The translations under genes were made by a program, and so were the position numbers. From positions 1 through 60,432 of the forward strand of contig CAJUFR010000009.1 in the NCBI GenBank assembly GCA_910585525.1: a stretch of 60,432 bases of DNA. Direction: 5' to 3'. This stretch comes from an uncultured Angelakisella sp. GTDB taxonomy: Bacteria > Bacillota > Clostridia > Oscillospirales > Ruminococcaceae. Positions 1 through 7,463 of this stretch are shown piece after piece. The notes under the pieces are model-generated. The model did not search any database, was not told the origin of the DNA, and was given only the letters and a program-made list of their open reading frames with translations. The number at the start of each line of letters is the position of its first letter. The stretch's first letter is position 1.

Positions 1-143
1 GGCTGGCCGTCCTTTTCGTACATCGCCATGAAAAAGGCGGGGAGCATGACGGCCAGCATCAGGAACATCGCCCCGCTGTTCCCGATGGCGCTCCGGGTCA
101 GCAGAAAGGCAGGGATGCCAACCGCCGCCCCACAGCCGAAGCA
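1..143 (-). pseudogene. PrgI-family conjugation protein, internal fragment
   Basis: The minus strand reads a hydrophobic stretch (GIPAFLLTRSAIGNSG, then MFLMLAVMLPAFFMAMYEKD) without stops up to the window edge. This matches my memory of the small two-helix PrgI family protein found next to the VirB4-like ATPase in Gram-positive conjugative elements. Only the middle survives: the C-terminus lies off the window and the N-terminus is lost at about position 143, where a plus-strand reading frame begins abruptly. It implies a conjugative element at the left edge. Family call is from motif recognition only. Confidence 0.5.
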
Positions 144-249
144 GCGTGGTCCTATCGTTATGGAAAAAACCAATAATGGCTGGCGCATTTCAAAATTTGG
201 ATACCCCGATTATCTTGAAAAAACAGGCGGATATGATGTGGACCTATAA
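144..249 (+). pseudogene. C-terminal fragment of an unrecognised protein
   Basis: About 34 codons ending in WRISKFGYPDYL...GGYDVDL and a TAA stop. The tail resembles the last strand of small NTF2-like or lipoprotein-type secreted domains, but I do not recognise the family. No start codon or ribosome site belongs to it; it begins at the junction with the minus-strand PrgI fragment. It overlaps the end of the convergent endolysin fragment by a few bases. Best read as a gene remnant. Confidence 0.4.
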
Positions 250-1290
250 ACGCTCTTTCGGATTTGCTTGGCTTGTGTAATCATACCCCGCCGCGGTCAG
301 GCGATCTTTGCGATCCTGCCCGTTGCCCCAGGAGCCCGCCAGCACCTCGTCGACCAGCTCGTCCACGCTTTTCTGGGGCGAGCTGCTGGGCACTTCAGGA
401 GTGACGGAGGCTGTCTCTGCATCGTAGGCCGGGCGGCCGTAACCGATGATCTTGCCATCGTTCAGGGCATAGGAGCGACGGGCCACACGGTCTGAGGTGT
501 TCCCCTCGATAGTGTAAACGCGGGAGCCGTCCACCTTTTCCACGATGCCCGTATGACTGGAGCTATTAACCGAGTTCCCGAAGAAGATCTGATCGCCAGG
601 CTTGGGGTTGCTGTTGTGGAACTGCCCCCGGTTTCGGTAGTAACCGAGAGAATAGGTGCAGCCTGCTCCGCAGCTTCGTTCAGGCTGACAGAGAAGCCGC
701 AGAGCGTTTTCATAGCCGAAAGCGGTCAAGAAACACCAGTCCACGAACATATCGCACCAGGCGAAGCCGTTCTTCTTCCCATTGTACCATGCCGGAAATT
801 TTTGATCAAAATCCCGGGCGTACTTGGTGATATTCTCGTCACCTGCATTTGCGGTCTTGTCATCCAGCTGGTTATTGGTTTCTTTTTCCAGATAGCCGAT
901 CTCACCAGCAGCGACAGCGACAACAGTTGAGGCATAGCAGCCTCCCTGGGGCTGAGCAGATGCCTTGGTGTAGCCATTAAGGCTATGCTCTTTGATCATG
1001 GTCTCAAAGTCCACAAAGGCCGTGTCCATGTCCACGTTACCCTGGATCCCTGCCACGCTGCCCTTGCTGGAACTCTGCCACATGTTGAAGTTGTGGCCAC
1101 TGTAGGTGGGAGCGCTGGCCCACTGAGCGAGCCAAAAGTCAAAACGAGCCAGGGCGGACATATCCAGCATATTTTTGGCCCAGTTTAGGTTGCAGTAAAA
1201 ACTTGCATAGTAGCCAGCATCTTCCAGGGCAGAACAGAACGTCGTCACCATAGCGGTGAGAGTGCTCCGTCCGAGGCTGGCCTGCCCACC
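244..1290 (-). pseudogene. Phage endolysin, N-terminally truncated (GH25-CHAP-Cpl-7)
   Basis: The frame contains the C-terminal half of a GH25 muramidase (LTAMVTTFCSALEDAGYYA through FDFWLAQW and a final DMDTAFVDF), then a CHAP amidase/peptidase domain with its Cys in GFAWCDMFVDWCF and His in SSSHTGIVEKV, then a C-terminal Cpl-7 wall-binding repeat (LVDEVLAGSWGNGQDR). It would cut peptidoglycan from inside the cell at phage release. The first half of GH25, with the catalytic acidic residues, is missing: at about 1285 the frame is fused to the first codons of a holin gene. The CHAP and Cpl-7 domains are intact, but no native start remains. Confidence 0.8.
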
Positions 1291-1322
1291 ACTCCCACGA
1301 TTGTGCAAATTCCGTTTTTCAT
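1285..1322 (-). pseudogene. Phage holin, N-terminal fragment
   Basis: A perfect AGGAGG lies 9 bases before ATG at 1322. The start reads MKNGICTIVGVVG, the typical opening of Cph1/LL-H type phage holins in Clostridia. After about 13 residues the sequence switches into the GH25 endolysin in another frame. Holin directly followed by endolysin is the normal phage order, so the join looks like an internal deletion that removed the rest of the holin and the start of the lysin. Confidence 0.55.
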
Positions 1323-1343
1323 ACTTGTGTACCTCCTTTTTAT

Positions 1344-1427
1344 TTACTCGGCATAGACTTCCCAGCCTGCCGGGTATGTCTCAGGGCTCCAGACGTTCCC
1401 GTCCATGGTGGAGATGTAGAGGGTGCC
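1344..1427 (-). pseudogene. Phage tail/receptor-binding protein, C-terminal fragment
   Basis: The minus strand reads NGTLYISTMDGNVWSPETYP followed by AGWEVYAE and a stop at 1344-1346, 22 bases before the holin start. Such endings (a carbohydrate-binding-like repeat closing a tail protein) are common just upstream of holin-lysin modules. Its upstream part is absent: at about 1428 it is joined out of frame to the scaffold gene fragment. Confidence 0.5.
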
Positions 1428-1665
1428 GTTCCTCGCTCATGCCCTGCTGTTTGAAGTAGGACGCGAGAGCAGCCTTCTCGGCGCGTTGTGCCCTGGCGTT
1501 TGCAATCTCCTCGGCCTGCTGGAAGCTGTAAGAGCCGCCCCCACCGTTGTTCCCGGCGCTTGCTGCCTGGCCGCCGTCACCAGTCCCGGCTGCTCCGCCC
1601 TGGCTGCCGCCAGCGCCGCTCTGACCGCCGTCGTCAAAGAGCTGAAGGTTGAAGCGTTTTTTCAT
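1428..1665 (-). pseudogene. Phage head scaffold protein, N-terminal fragment
   Basis: Starts at ATG 1665 behind GGAGGAATAAACC. The product begins MKKRFNLQLFDDG and continues with a Gly/Ala-rich linker, then FQQAEEIANARAQRAEKAAL, a coiled-coil start typical of phage scaffolding proteins (the NLQLF opening is characteristic of Firmicutes phage scaffold or capsid-associated proteins). After about 79 residues the frame is broken by the join to the tail-protein C-terminus. A working scaffold would need a further 100 or more residues. Confidence 0.65.
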
Positions 1666-1732
1666 GGTTTATTCCTCCGTTTTTATAGTGTGCGTGAACA
1701 CGTTCCAGCTCATTGAGGCAGAGCCGTCCGGC

Positions 1733-1761
1733 CATAAAAAGAGCGCCCTGGCTGGGCGCTC
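1733..1761 (-). terminator. Intrinsic terminator
   Basis: On the minus strand GAGCGCCC and GGGCGCTC pair around a 5-base loop and are followed by TTTTTAT. It lies just after the stop of the minus-strand fragment at 1760-1848. Confidence 0.7.
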
Positions 1762-1848
1762 AAATTATCAGTATCGTGTTGTCGTAGCTGTCCCGGATCC
1801 GGATGATCCCGATGTACCAGGTGTCGATGGCAAACCGGGGGAAATAGA
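1760..1848 (-). pseudogene. C-terminal fragment of a phage-like protein
   Basis: The minus strand reads YFPRFAIDTWYIGIIRIRDS and then YDNTILII before a TGA at 1760-1762, followed at once by a terminator. The reading looks protein-like but I do not recognise a family. Its upstream end is lost at about 1848, where the plus-strand small-ORF array with its repeated leader begins. Confidence 0.35.
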
Positions 1849-1905
1849 ACACCAACCGAAAGCGAACGCTGACCCATCGGCGGGACGGGGAGAAAGGACG
1901 GCACA
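1849..1905 (+). repeat. Small-ORF leader repeat, copy A
   Basis: Contains CAACCGAAAGCGAA, then GCTGACC, then ACGGGGAGAAAGGACGGCAC directly before ATG 1906. The same blocks recur before two other small ORFs. The block includes the ribosome site (GGGGAGAAAGGA), so it is a repeated translation-initiation leader. Confidence 0.7.
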
Positions 1906-2262
1906 ATGAGAATCGGAGAATTGATGGAAGCCCTTATTAGAGTGCGGGACGGGAACAGCCTGACCCGGACGGAGGATGCGGCGGTGTGCGCCGCTTGCAA
2001 CATCCTCGACCGGCTCCCCAACATGATGGATGAGGATGCGGCAAAGGAAGCCGTGCGCAAGGGAGCGGCGCAGGATGCGCTGATAACCCGGCAGGAACTC
2101 ATCGCCAAGGTCGAGCATGAAATCAAATTCCAGCGGACGCAAGCCGGGGAGTACGGGAGCGGCATCTTCAAGGATGATGTCATCTTTGCAAGGTACGACC
2201 AAGCGGCGAAAATCCTCGAATGGGTGCTGGAACTTTTGAAAGGGCAGGTGGAATACGCATGA
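1906..2262 (+). CDS. Small hypothetical protein, array paralogue 1
   Basis: 118 residues, starting MRIGELMEALIRVRDGNSLT. Residues 1-50 are paralogous to the protein at 2921 (MKIVEIVETLIQMRNERKLA): both keep a pattern of RTEDAAV/QTEDAAV, then A-C-(N/D)-ILD-(R/K)-LP, then DE..A.EAV. Mostly helical, soluble, no signal peptide. The stop overlaps the next start (ATGA at 2259). Function unknown; one of six small same-strand genes in accessory mobile DNA. Confidence 0.7.
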   Translation: MRIGELMEALIRVRDGNSLTRTEDAAVCAACNILDRLPNMMDEDAAKEAVRKGAAQDALITRQELIAKVEHEIKFQRTQAGEYGSGIFKDDVIFARYDQAAKILEWVLELLKGQVEYA

Positions 2263-2492
2263 CGCTCAAAATCACCTACAAGGTCGGCAACGTGGGCTTC
2301 ACGGCAGTAGCTGAAAACATCGCACAAGCCTATGAGTGCGTCCGCGCCATCGTCCAAGCGAACACCCTCAACTTCCCGAACCAAGAGGAAACCCTGTCCG
2401 AATACATGGCGATTCTGGCGCAGTTTAAGGACGGGCATCACCTCGCCACCGAAAACCACATCTTCAAGATTGAGAAGGTAGTCGCAGGATAA
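2259..2492 (+). CDS. Small hypothetical protein
   Basis: 77 residues beginning MTLKITYKVGNVGFTAVAEN. The start at 2259 overlaps the previous stop as ATGA, so the two are translationally coupled. The predicted pattern is a beta strand pair followed by a helix (YECVRAIVQANTLN) and another strand region. I do not recognise the family. It belongs to the tiny-ORF array; function unknown. Confidence 0.6.
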   Translation: MTLKITYKVGNVGFTAVAENIAQAYECVRAIVQANTLNFPNQEETLSEYMAILAQFKDGHHLATENHIFKIEKVVAG

Positions 2493-2495
2493 ACA

Positions 2496-2543
2496 ATGGG
2501 CCGTGACCCGGACGCAGAAAGCGAAAAGGGTTGCGCAATTTAG
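2496..2543 (+). CDS. Very short ORF of 15 codons
   Basis: ATG 2496 to TAG 2543 reads MGRDPDAESEKGCAI. It has no convincing ribosome site and lies just before leader repeat copy B. It may be only the tail of a repeated spacer or a relic of a deleted array gene. Listed because it fills the gap between two array genes. Confidence 0.2.
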   Translation: MGRDPDAESEKGCAI

Positions 2544-2546
2544 ACA

Positions 2547-2602
2547 ACAACCGAAAGCGAATAGCTGACCTAACGGCAACACGGGGAGATGGAGGGTATA
2601 GC
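2547..2602 (+). repeat. Small-ORF leader repeat, copy B
   Basis: Has CAACCGAAAGCGAA, AGCTGACCTAACGGCA and ACGGGGAGATGGAGGG, placed directly before the GTG start at 2603. It is the fullest match to copy A and shows that the repeat is attached to the 5' side of small ORFs. Confidence 0.7.
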
Positions 2603-2869
2603 GTGAACAAATGGCGAAAGCTCGACATGACCAGCAAGGCGGGACACCCACCCGCAGATATGCTGGTAGCCCTGTACTTGGACCCGACCAAAGGGCGGTC
2701 GCAGTACTACAGGCGGATTGAGTACGACATCGGGTGCTTCAAGCACGACAGCAGGGAAAACAGCCGCAAGCTGTGGTGGCATGGAACGCACAGCACACAG
2801 GACCCCACCCGCATGAAAAAGCACTACGTCATTTGGTGGTGTCCGGTCCCGGAGTACGATGGCTTTTGA
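2603..2869 (+). CDS. Small hypothetical protein (GTG start)
   Basis: About 88 residues. The GTG at 2603 is chosen because it follows the repeated leader with its GGAGGG ribosome site; an upstream in-frame ATG would lie inside the repeat. The product has many aromatic and charged residues (SQYYRRIEYDIGCF, KLWWHGTHSTQ, HYVIWWCPVPEYDGF). No recognised domain; function unknown. Copy C of the leader repeat begins about 7 bases after its stop. Confidence 0.6.
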   Translation: MNKWRKLDMTSKAGHPPADMLVALYLDPTKGRSQYYRRIEYDIGCFKHDSRENSRKLWWHGTHSTQDPTRMKKHYVIWWCPVPEYDGF

Positions 2870-2875
2870 CTTCGC

Positions 2876-2920
2876 AAAACCGCTGACCTAACGGCAGTAC
2901 GGGGAGAAAGGACAACGCAC
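2876..2920 (+). repeat. Small-ORF leader repeat, copy C
   Basis: Has CGCTGACCTAACGGCAGTAC followed by GGGGAGAAAGGACAACGCAC and ATG 2921. The CAACCGAAAGCGAA half is reduced to CAAAACC. Confidence 0.7.
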
Positions 2921-3208
2921 ATGAAAATCGTTGAAATCGTGGAAACCTTGATTCAGATGAGGAACGAGCGCAAGCTGGCGCAGACAGAGGATGCCGCAGT
3001 GCGGAATGCTTGCGACATCCTCGACAAGCTGCCCCGGACGCTGGATGAGCGGACGGCGCAGGAAGCCGTCCTGCAAATTGAGAGCATCAAGGCGGCTCTG
3101 CAGGACGCAGAGACCACGTTGCTGAAGCTGTACGGATGCGGTGGGCGTTACTGCGATGACGAAATCGAAGCCTACCAGCAGCGCAAGAAAGAGAGGGAAA
3201 CGGTATGA
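2921..3208 (+). CDS. Small hypothetical protein, array paralogue 2
   Basis: 95 residues, MKIVEIVETLIQMRNERKLA. It is a paralogue of the protein at 1906, with the conserved core QTEDAAVRNACDILDKLP and a DE.TAQEAV helix. The two have different C-termini, which suggests a shared N-terminal module with exchangeable tails. Soluble and helical. The stop overlaps the next gene (ATGA at 3205). Function unknown. Confidence 0.7.
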   Translation: MKIVEIVETLIQMRNERKLAQTEDAAVRNACDILDKLPRTLDERTAQEAVLQIESIKAALQDAETTLLKLYGCGGRYCDDEIEAYQQRKKERETV

Positions 3209-3495
3209 CACTGCAAGAAGCAATCAACACGCTGGACAGCGTGATCCCGCACCCGCAGAACAAAATGGTAGACCATGAACACTTCCCCATCGCAGCGGCG
3301 TGGCAGGAATGCAGGAAAACCCTGATCGCCTATACCGATATGCAGGATAGGCACGACACGCTCATGCGCCGCTGGGAGGGGATGGTAGAAGCCATCCGGC
3401 GCAGGATTGACGCAGGGACGCTCACGGACGATGACAAGCGGCTGCTGGACGAACTGAACCTCCCGCACGGGTACGACAGGAGGGCGCAAAAATGA
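3205..3495 (+). CDS. Small hypothetical protein
   Basis: 96 residues, MTLQEAINTLDSVIPHPQNK. Two amphipathic helices are likely (WQECRKTLIAYTDMQDRHD and GMVEAIRRRIDAGTLTDDDK). It overlaps both neighbours by 4 bases (ATGA), so 2921-3677 is one coupled unit. No family recognised. Confidence 0.65.
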   Translation: MTLQEAINTLDSVIPHPQNKMVDHEHFPIAAAWQECRKTLIAYTDMQDRHDTLMRRWEGMVEAIRRRIDAGTLTDDDKRLLDELNLPHGYDRRAQK

Positions 3496-3677
3496 CCTAC
3501 AAAGACATCATGCCGGAGATTAACACCATGTGCGAAAAGAATCCGAAGTGCTACGTTGACAAGACGCAGGGCAGGGACAAAGAGGGAACAGCGGCAGTGA
3601 TTCCCACGGCGGCCGGCAGCATTGCGCTGGTGGCAGAGAGCCGAATCCAGTATGCCAAAGAGAGCCGTGCCGGATAA
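3492..3677 (+). CDS. Small hypothetical protein, last gene of the array
   Basis: 61 residues, MTYKDIMPEINTMCEKNPKC. It overlaps the previous gene by ATGA and is followed by a partial leader repeat (3682-3699) and a terminator. The C-terminal part (GTAAVIPTAAGSIALVAESR) may be a short beta hairpin. No family recognised. Confidence 0.5.
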   Translation: MTYKDIMPEINTMCEKNPKCYVDKTQGRDKEGTAAVIPTAAGSIALVAESRIQYAKESRAG

Positions 3678-3681
3678 CCAG

Positions 3682-3699
3682 ACACAACCGAAAGCGCAA
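3682..3699 (+). repeat. Small-ORF leader repeat, partial copy D
   Basis: Only ACAACCGAAAGCG remains, and no ORF follows; a terminator comes next. This suggests a lost array member. Confidence 0.5.
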
Positions 3700-3700
3700 C

Positions 3701-3728
3701 AAAGCCCTGCCAAACGGCAGGGCTTTTG
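3701..3728. terminator. Bidirectional intrinsic terminator
   Basis: AAAGCCCTGCC and GGCAGGGCTTT pair around a short loop, with T-rich flanks on both strands. It separates the rightward small-ORF array from the leftward integrase gene. Confidence 0.8.
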
Positions 3729-5168
3729 TCAATCCAGAAACGCCCATTCAATGTTCACGGATTCCCCATCAAGGGTGATTTTGCGGATGAGCGCAGAGAT
3801 GATCTGCCGCCTGTCCTCCAGACCCGCAGAATTCCAGACCGTGGAAAAATCAGCCAGCAACCCGGCAAAGGCATCCTCGTTATAGTCCCGTTTCGGCTTC
3901 GGCGGCTCGACCGCCGCCAGCTGTTCCTCCAGCGCAACCTTCTCCCGATGCAGTTTGTCGATACGGGCAGACAGGACATCAACCGGGATTTTTTCGTCCT
4001 GATACAAATCCATCATGCGGTCGATTTGCTTTTCCAGCCCCGCGATTTTATCCCGAAACACATCGCCGTCCCCGCGTGGCTGTTCCTTGACCTCGGCGGC
4101 TTTCCGTTTCCGCAGGGATTCATAGTAGCCCGGTTCAAAAAGCAGCCGGGAGACTTCGCACTCCACGATAGAATCCAACTCATCCAGCGGCCAGTTTTTG
4201 TTGTCGCAGTGATCCGCTTTTATCATTCTTTTCACCGTCCTTGCGCGGGAATAGCAAACGTAATATTTGTACCCGCCGTAATTGTGCTTGACGGCATACC
4301 GCGCCCCGCACCGGGCGCACCAGCAAAGACCGACAAGCAGATATTTTGACTGATAGGGAGAATCCCCGAACACTTCCCTGCGCTTCATCCGCAGGGCGGT
4401 GGCTTTTTCAAAGGTCTCTTGGTCGATGATAGCGTCATGGGCGTGTTCGACAACCACCCCGGCAAAGCGCAGGGTTCCCAGATACACATCCGAGGAAAGA
4501 ATCCGCAGGACGCTGGCGCGCCCGGAGATTTCGTTCCAGGACCCGTACCGATTCGTGAATCCCTCGGAGCGCAGACGCTCGGCGATTTTCTCCGGGGAAG
4601 TCCCCTCCAGATACCAGGCGTAGATTTTGCGCACCTGTGCGGCTTCGTATTCGTTGACGCAGAGCCGCCCGGAGGAATCGTAGTCATAGCCGATGGGGAA
4701 ATTTACCCCGCCGTGATAAAGCCCCTCCTTTGCCCGTTCCAGCCGCCCCATGAACGTCCGCTCTTTGATCTGCTCCCGTTCCAGCTGGGCAAAGACGGAG
4801 AGGATGCCGATCATCGCCCGGCCGAAAGGCGTGGAGGTGTCGAAGGATTCAGACATCGAAACAAAGTCCACGCCGGCCGGCAGAAACACTTCCTCAATGA
4901 GATGCAGGGTGTCACGCTGGGAACGAGACAGACGGTCGAGTTTCAGAACCAGCACCAGGTCGAAGGAATCCACCTCGGCAATCAGCTTCTGGATGCCCGG
5001 ACGGTCGAGATTCGAGCCGGAATAACCGCCGTCAATGTAGAAATCAGCCACAGCCCAATCGTGCGCCTTGCAGTACGCCATGAGCCGTTCCTTCTGCGCC
5101 CCGATGGAGTAGCCCTCCTGCGCCTGTTCCAGCGTGGACACACGGATGTACAAAGCCGCGCGCTTCAA
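3729..5168 (-). CDS. Large serine recombinase (integrase)
   Basis: About 479 residues. The catalytic resolvase domain opens ALYIRVSTLEQ, with nucleophile Ser at about residue 11, and continues with KLDRLSRSQRDT. A recombinase DNA-binding domain follows, then a zinc ribbon (CWCARCGARY, later YYVC), then a coiled coil and C-terminal tail. This is the ICE/phage integrase type that needs no host DNA partner. TTG 5168 is chosen because it overlaps the previous stop (TTGA); the longer ATG at 5216 would lie deep in the upstream gene. It would catalyse integration and, with a directionality factor not seen here, excision. Confidence 0.88.
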   Translation of the reverse strand: MKRAALYIRVSTLEQAQEGYSIGAQKERLMAYCKAHDWAVADFYIDGGYSGSNLDRPGIQKLIAEVDSFDLVLVLKLDRLSRSQRDTLHLIEEVFLPAGVDFVSMSESFDTSTPFGRAMIGILSVFAQLEREQIKERTFMGRLERAKEGLYHGGVNFPIGYDYDSSGRLCVNEYEAAQVRKIYAWYLEGTSPEKIAERLRSEGFTNRYGSWNEISGRASVLRILSSDVYLGTLRFAGVVVEHAHDAIIDQETFEKATALRMKRREVFGDSPYQSKYLLVGLCWCARCGARYAVKHNYGGYKYYVCYSRARTVKRMIKADHCDNKNWPLDELDSIVECEVSRLLFEPGYYESLRKRKAAEVKEQPRGDGDVFRDKIAGLEKQIDRMMDLYQDEKIPVDVLSARIDKLHREKVALEEQLAAVEPPKPKRDYNEDAFAGLLADFSTVWNSAGLEDRRQIISALIRKITLDGESVNIEWAFLD

Positions 5169-6016
5169 TTCTGACCACCAAAGGCTTCCTCCAAGATAGA
5201 GAAAACCGAATCGCAATAGCCATCATCCCCATAGACAACATCGCCCACGGAAATATAATGCGGCGTTGCCCCGGTCATTTTCTCCCCTTCCATGATTGGA
5301 GTGAGAACCACGATAACGGTAGCAGAAGCCTTTGTCGATTCCTTCGTAGCATCAACCATAGCCGCTACTGCACCAACATCATCGAACTTTGCCACCGTCC
5401 AAAGCTGGGGAGCAAGAGGAATTTTATAACCGCTGACATAATTATCCAAGGTCAGTTTTGATGCCGCAATGATGTCGGATTTATGAGCGGTAACAAAATC
5501 CTCCTCCGAATCAGCATCCCCGCTTTCGGGATCGGATGACGCAGGCGGCGTGTCCGCAGCAGACGGCGCAGGGGGAACAGATTGCACAGGTTTCTCCGAT
5601 TCAGCAGGAGCGGAGGTTTCCGGCTTCGCTGGAGTTTCGGATGGCGCAGACGCAGGGACGCTGGCAGACGGCTCTGACGGCTGGGATTCAGCAGGAGCGG
5701 ACGCAGGGGATTCTGACTGCGCCGCTTTTTCCGCTTCCCTCCGGGCGGCTTCCTCGGCGGCGGCCCGTTCCTCGGCTTCCTTTGCCGCAGCTTTCTCCGC
5801 CGCAATCCGCTCCCGTTCGGCGATTTGCTCCGGCGTTGGATTATACGTCACGCCCACACCAACGAAGGAAACAAGAAGGACGGCAGCGCAAACGGCGGCG
5901 GCGATAGCAACAGGCTTCTTTGGTTTCTTTTTGACCGCCCTGACCGCCAGCAGGACAAGAGCAACCACCAGGGCAACGCCGGACGCAACCAGCAGGAAGC
6001 TAAACAGACCTACCAT
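5165..6016 (-). CDS. Membrane-anchored hypothetical protein with long Ala/Glu and Pro/Ser linker
   Basis: 283 residues. Two hydrophobic segments at about residues 4-25 and 36-55 are followed by a charged Ala/Glu/Lys coiled coil (EQIAERERIAAEKAAAKEAE) and a low-complexity Ser/Pro/Ala/Glu linker to about residue 165. The last 115 residues form a compact globular domain with TLDNYVSGYKIPLAPQLWTV and VIVVLTPIMEG. Architecture suggests a cell-surface or periplasm-facing protein on a flexible stalk. Starts behind GGGAGGGG and is translationally coupled to the integrase. Possible roles such as exclusion or host sensing are only guesses. Confidence 0.7.
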   Translation of the reverse strand: MVGLFSFLLVASGVALVVALVLLAVRAVKKKPKKPVAIAAAVCAAVLLVSFVGVGVTYNPTPEQIAERERIAAEKAAAKEAEERAAAEEAARREAEKAAQSESPASAPAESQPSEPSASVPASAPSETPAKPETSAPAESEKPVQSVPPAPSAADTPPASSDPESGDADSEEDFVTAHKSDIIAASKLTLDNYVSGYKIPLAPQLWTVAKFDDVGAVAAMVDATKESTKASATVIVVLTPIMEGEKMTGATPHYISVGDVVYGDDGYCDSVFSILEEAFGGQN

Positions 6017-6290
6017 TGATTTCCCCTCCCTTCATCAATTCCAGCCCCAGGCTGGCCGTAGCGGACACCAGCACGTCCGTGTTCCCGCAGGACGAAGCCG
6101 GGGACAGCCGGACACAGATACCGCCCCCGCGCCCAGGAACGCCGCTGTCAGCCGTCACAGAGCCGCTGGCGGCATCCACAGCGATGCCACGGAAGCCCCG
6201 GTCAGCAAGGCAATCCCGCACCAGCGGCAGCCAATCGGCGCAAGAGCCGCGGACCCGGACAGACCGCGACACAGATTCAGACACACACAT
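6000..6290 (-). CDS. Hypothetical protein
   Basis: 96 residues from ATG 6290; the ATG two codons earlier sits only one base from the AGGAGG and is a less likely start. The product reads MCVSESVSRSVRVRGSCADW and later DCLADRGFRGIAVDAASGSV. It overlaps the next gene by 17 bases, which argues for coupling in the repressor-integrase operon. No domain recognised. Confidence 0.5.
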   Translation of the reverse strand: MCVSESVSRSVRVRGSCADWLPLVRDCLADRGFRGIAVDAASGSVTADSGVPGRGGGICVRLSPASSCGNTDVLVSATASLGLELMKGGEINGRSV

Positions 6291-6301
6291 AGACATACCT
6301 C

Positions 6302-6718
6302 CTACTCGGATTTTTCAGATTCAGAGCCGTCAGCAATCTCGAAAGCGGCTTTCAACAGCTGGATACGCTGCCGGACATCCAGCGATTCATACACCCGCAC
6401 CAACTCGGCGCATTCCTCGGAGAGCAGCTTTTCCCCGCCGTTGCGGACGATGATCGTCCCCGTGTGCGGCCCCAGATTCCCGGAGACAGAGCCGTTATTC
6501 ACGAAGGAATCACGAGGGTGTTCCTCCCCGGTCAACAGCCATTCCATAGACACGCTGAAGAATTCGGCGATTTTTGGAATCAACTTCGCAGGGGGATCAG
6601 AGCCGCGTGTCCGCCAATTTCCTACCCCGCGTTCTCCCGCCCCAATAAAAGTCGAAAATTCTTTTTGCGTTCGGTGGCTTTCATCCAAAAGCCGGAATAC
6701 CCGTTCGTTTATTGTCAC
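6302..6718 (-). CDS. XRE-family phage-type repressor
   Basis: About 138 residues. The N-terminal helix-turn-helix reads RVFRLLDESHRTQKEFSTFI then GVGNWRTRGSDPPAKLIPKI, followed by the FFSVSMEWLLTGEE tail typical of lambda-type repressors. The C-terminal ~70 residues are a short helical oligomerisation part. GTG 6718 is chosen because GGAGGT sits 7 bases upstream; ATG 6733 has no such site. It is divergent from the early operon at 7065, with 330 bases of promoter/operator DNA between. Expected role: maintain the integrated state. Confidence 0.75.
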   Translation of the reverse strand: MTINERVFRLLDESHRTQKEFSTFIGAGERGVGNWRTRGSDPPAKLIPKIAEFFSVSMEWLLTGEEHPRDSFVNNGSVSGNLGPHTGTIIVRNGGEKLLSEECAELVRVYESLDVRQRIQLLKAAFEIADGSESEKSE

Positions 6719-7064
6719 TTGGAACACCTCCATATCGGTTTAGATTTTGCGTCATTTGCTCTTAAAAAGTCGCACAAGAGATGACGGACGCACCCACGAA
6801 CGACTGACGGTTTACGCCGCACTATCAGCAGAAAAGCGAACCTCAAAGCCTCGCAATAGAGAACGCCCACCAATTCTCTTGAAAATTCATCAAAAGGGCT
6901 TGACAAACCACAAGTGAAGCGGTATTATAAAAGAGCAAACGAGCATAGACGCAATCGAGAAAGAGCGTCCTTGCTTGATGTACACCACATAACCGCATAA
7001 CCACTATACCACAAACGAACCCGAATTGAAAGAGAAAAACGCAAATTTTTAAGGAGGTGAGAGC
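6719..7064. promoter_or_regulatory. Divergent control region between repressor and early operon
   Basis: About 345 bases without a gene, more AT-rich than the flanks. It holds a strong rightward promoter (TTGACA 6900-6905, 17 bases, TATTAT 6923-6928) and an inverted repeat AGAGAA/TTCTCT around 6857-6880 that could be a repressor site. AAGGAGG precedes ATG 7065. The transcript from this promoter would have a leader of about 130 bases. Confidence 0.55.
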
Positions 7065-7286
7065 ATGGCAGTACAGGAGCGACAGGAGCGCGGTGCGGAT
7101 TACCAGTGCTTTTCTGTGAGGATGCAGAAGGACATCTACAACACGCTGAACGATTGGGCGTGGATGCACCGACTGTCCCTCGCGCGGGCGTGTTCCACGC
7201 TGCTGAACAAGGCCCTTGCCGCAGAGCAGGGGGAAACCTACATCCCGGAGGACGGAGGGATTCAGCGTGGCAAAGAGACCGACTAA
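7065..7286 (+). CDS. Small ribbon-helix-helix-like protein
   Basis: 73 residues behind AAGGAGGTGAGAGC. The core CFSVRMQKDIYNTLNDWAWM then SLARACSTLLNKALA has the strand-helix-helix length and spacing of Arc/MetJ-type DNA-binding or plasmid-copy proteins. First gene of the rightward early operon, so a regulator of the lytic/excision switch is plausible. Family call is by pattern only. Confidence 0.6.
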   Translation: MAVQERQERGADYQCFSVRMQKDIYNTLNDWAWMHRLSLARACSTLLNKALAAEQGETYIPEDGGIQRGKETD

Positions 7287-7463
7287 CCCGAAATCTCCCA
7301 CAACTTCCCAAAAAGTGCGGGGGGTAGCACTACTCACCAGAAACCGCCGACTACGGCGGCGAAACGGGCATCCGGGGACAAACGGCTCGATGCCATCCTG
7401 GAAGCCATGACTGAGGAACTGCTTACAGCCCTTGAACAAGATTATAAACCGAAAGAGAGGTGA
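7267..7463 (+). pseudogene. Small gene split by a -1 frame change at a G run
   Basis: GTG 7267 (overlapping the previous gene) opens VAKRPTNPKSPTTSQKVRG, and the protein-like continuation GSTTHQKPPTTAAKRASGDK then LDAILEAMTEELLTALEQDY lies in the -1 frame, ending at TGA 7463. The switch point coincides with six G at 7319-7324, where a GGG codon can slip back to GGG. The stop overlaps the next start as GTGA (7460). Coupling at both ends suggests a real gene, so this is either a sequencing/mutation indel or a programmed frameshift. Function unknown. Confidence 0.45.

Noticed and set aside
1849..3699. CRISPR-like or integron attC array
   Set aside because: Repeats are few, sit only 5' of ORFs and contain a ribosome site; no tyrosine integron integrase or attC folding was seen.
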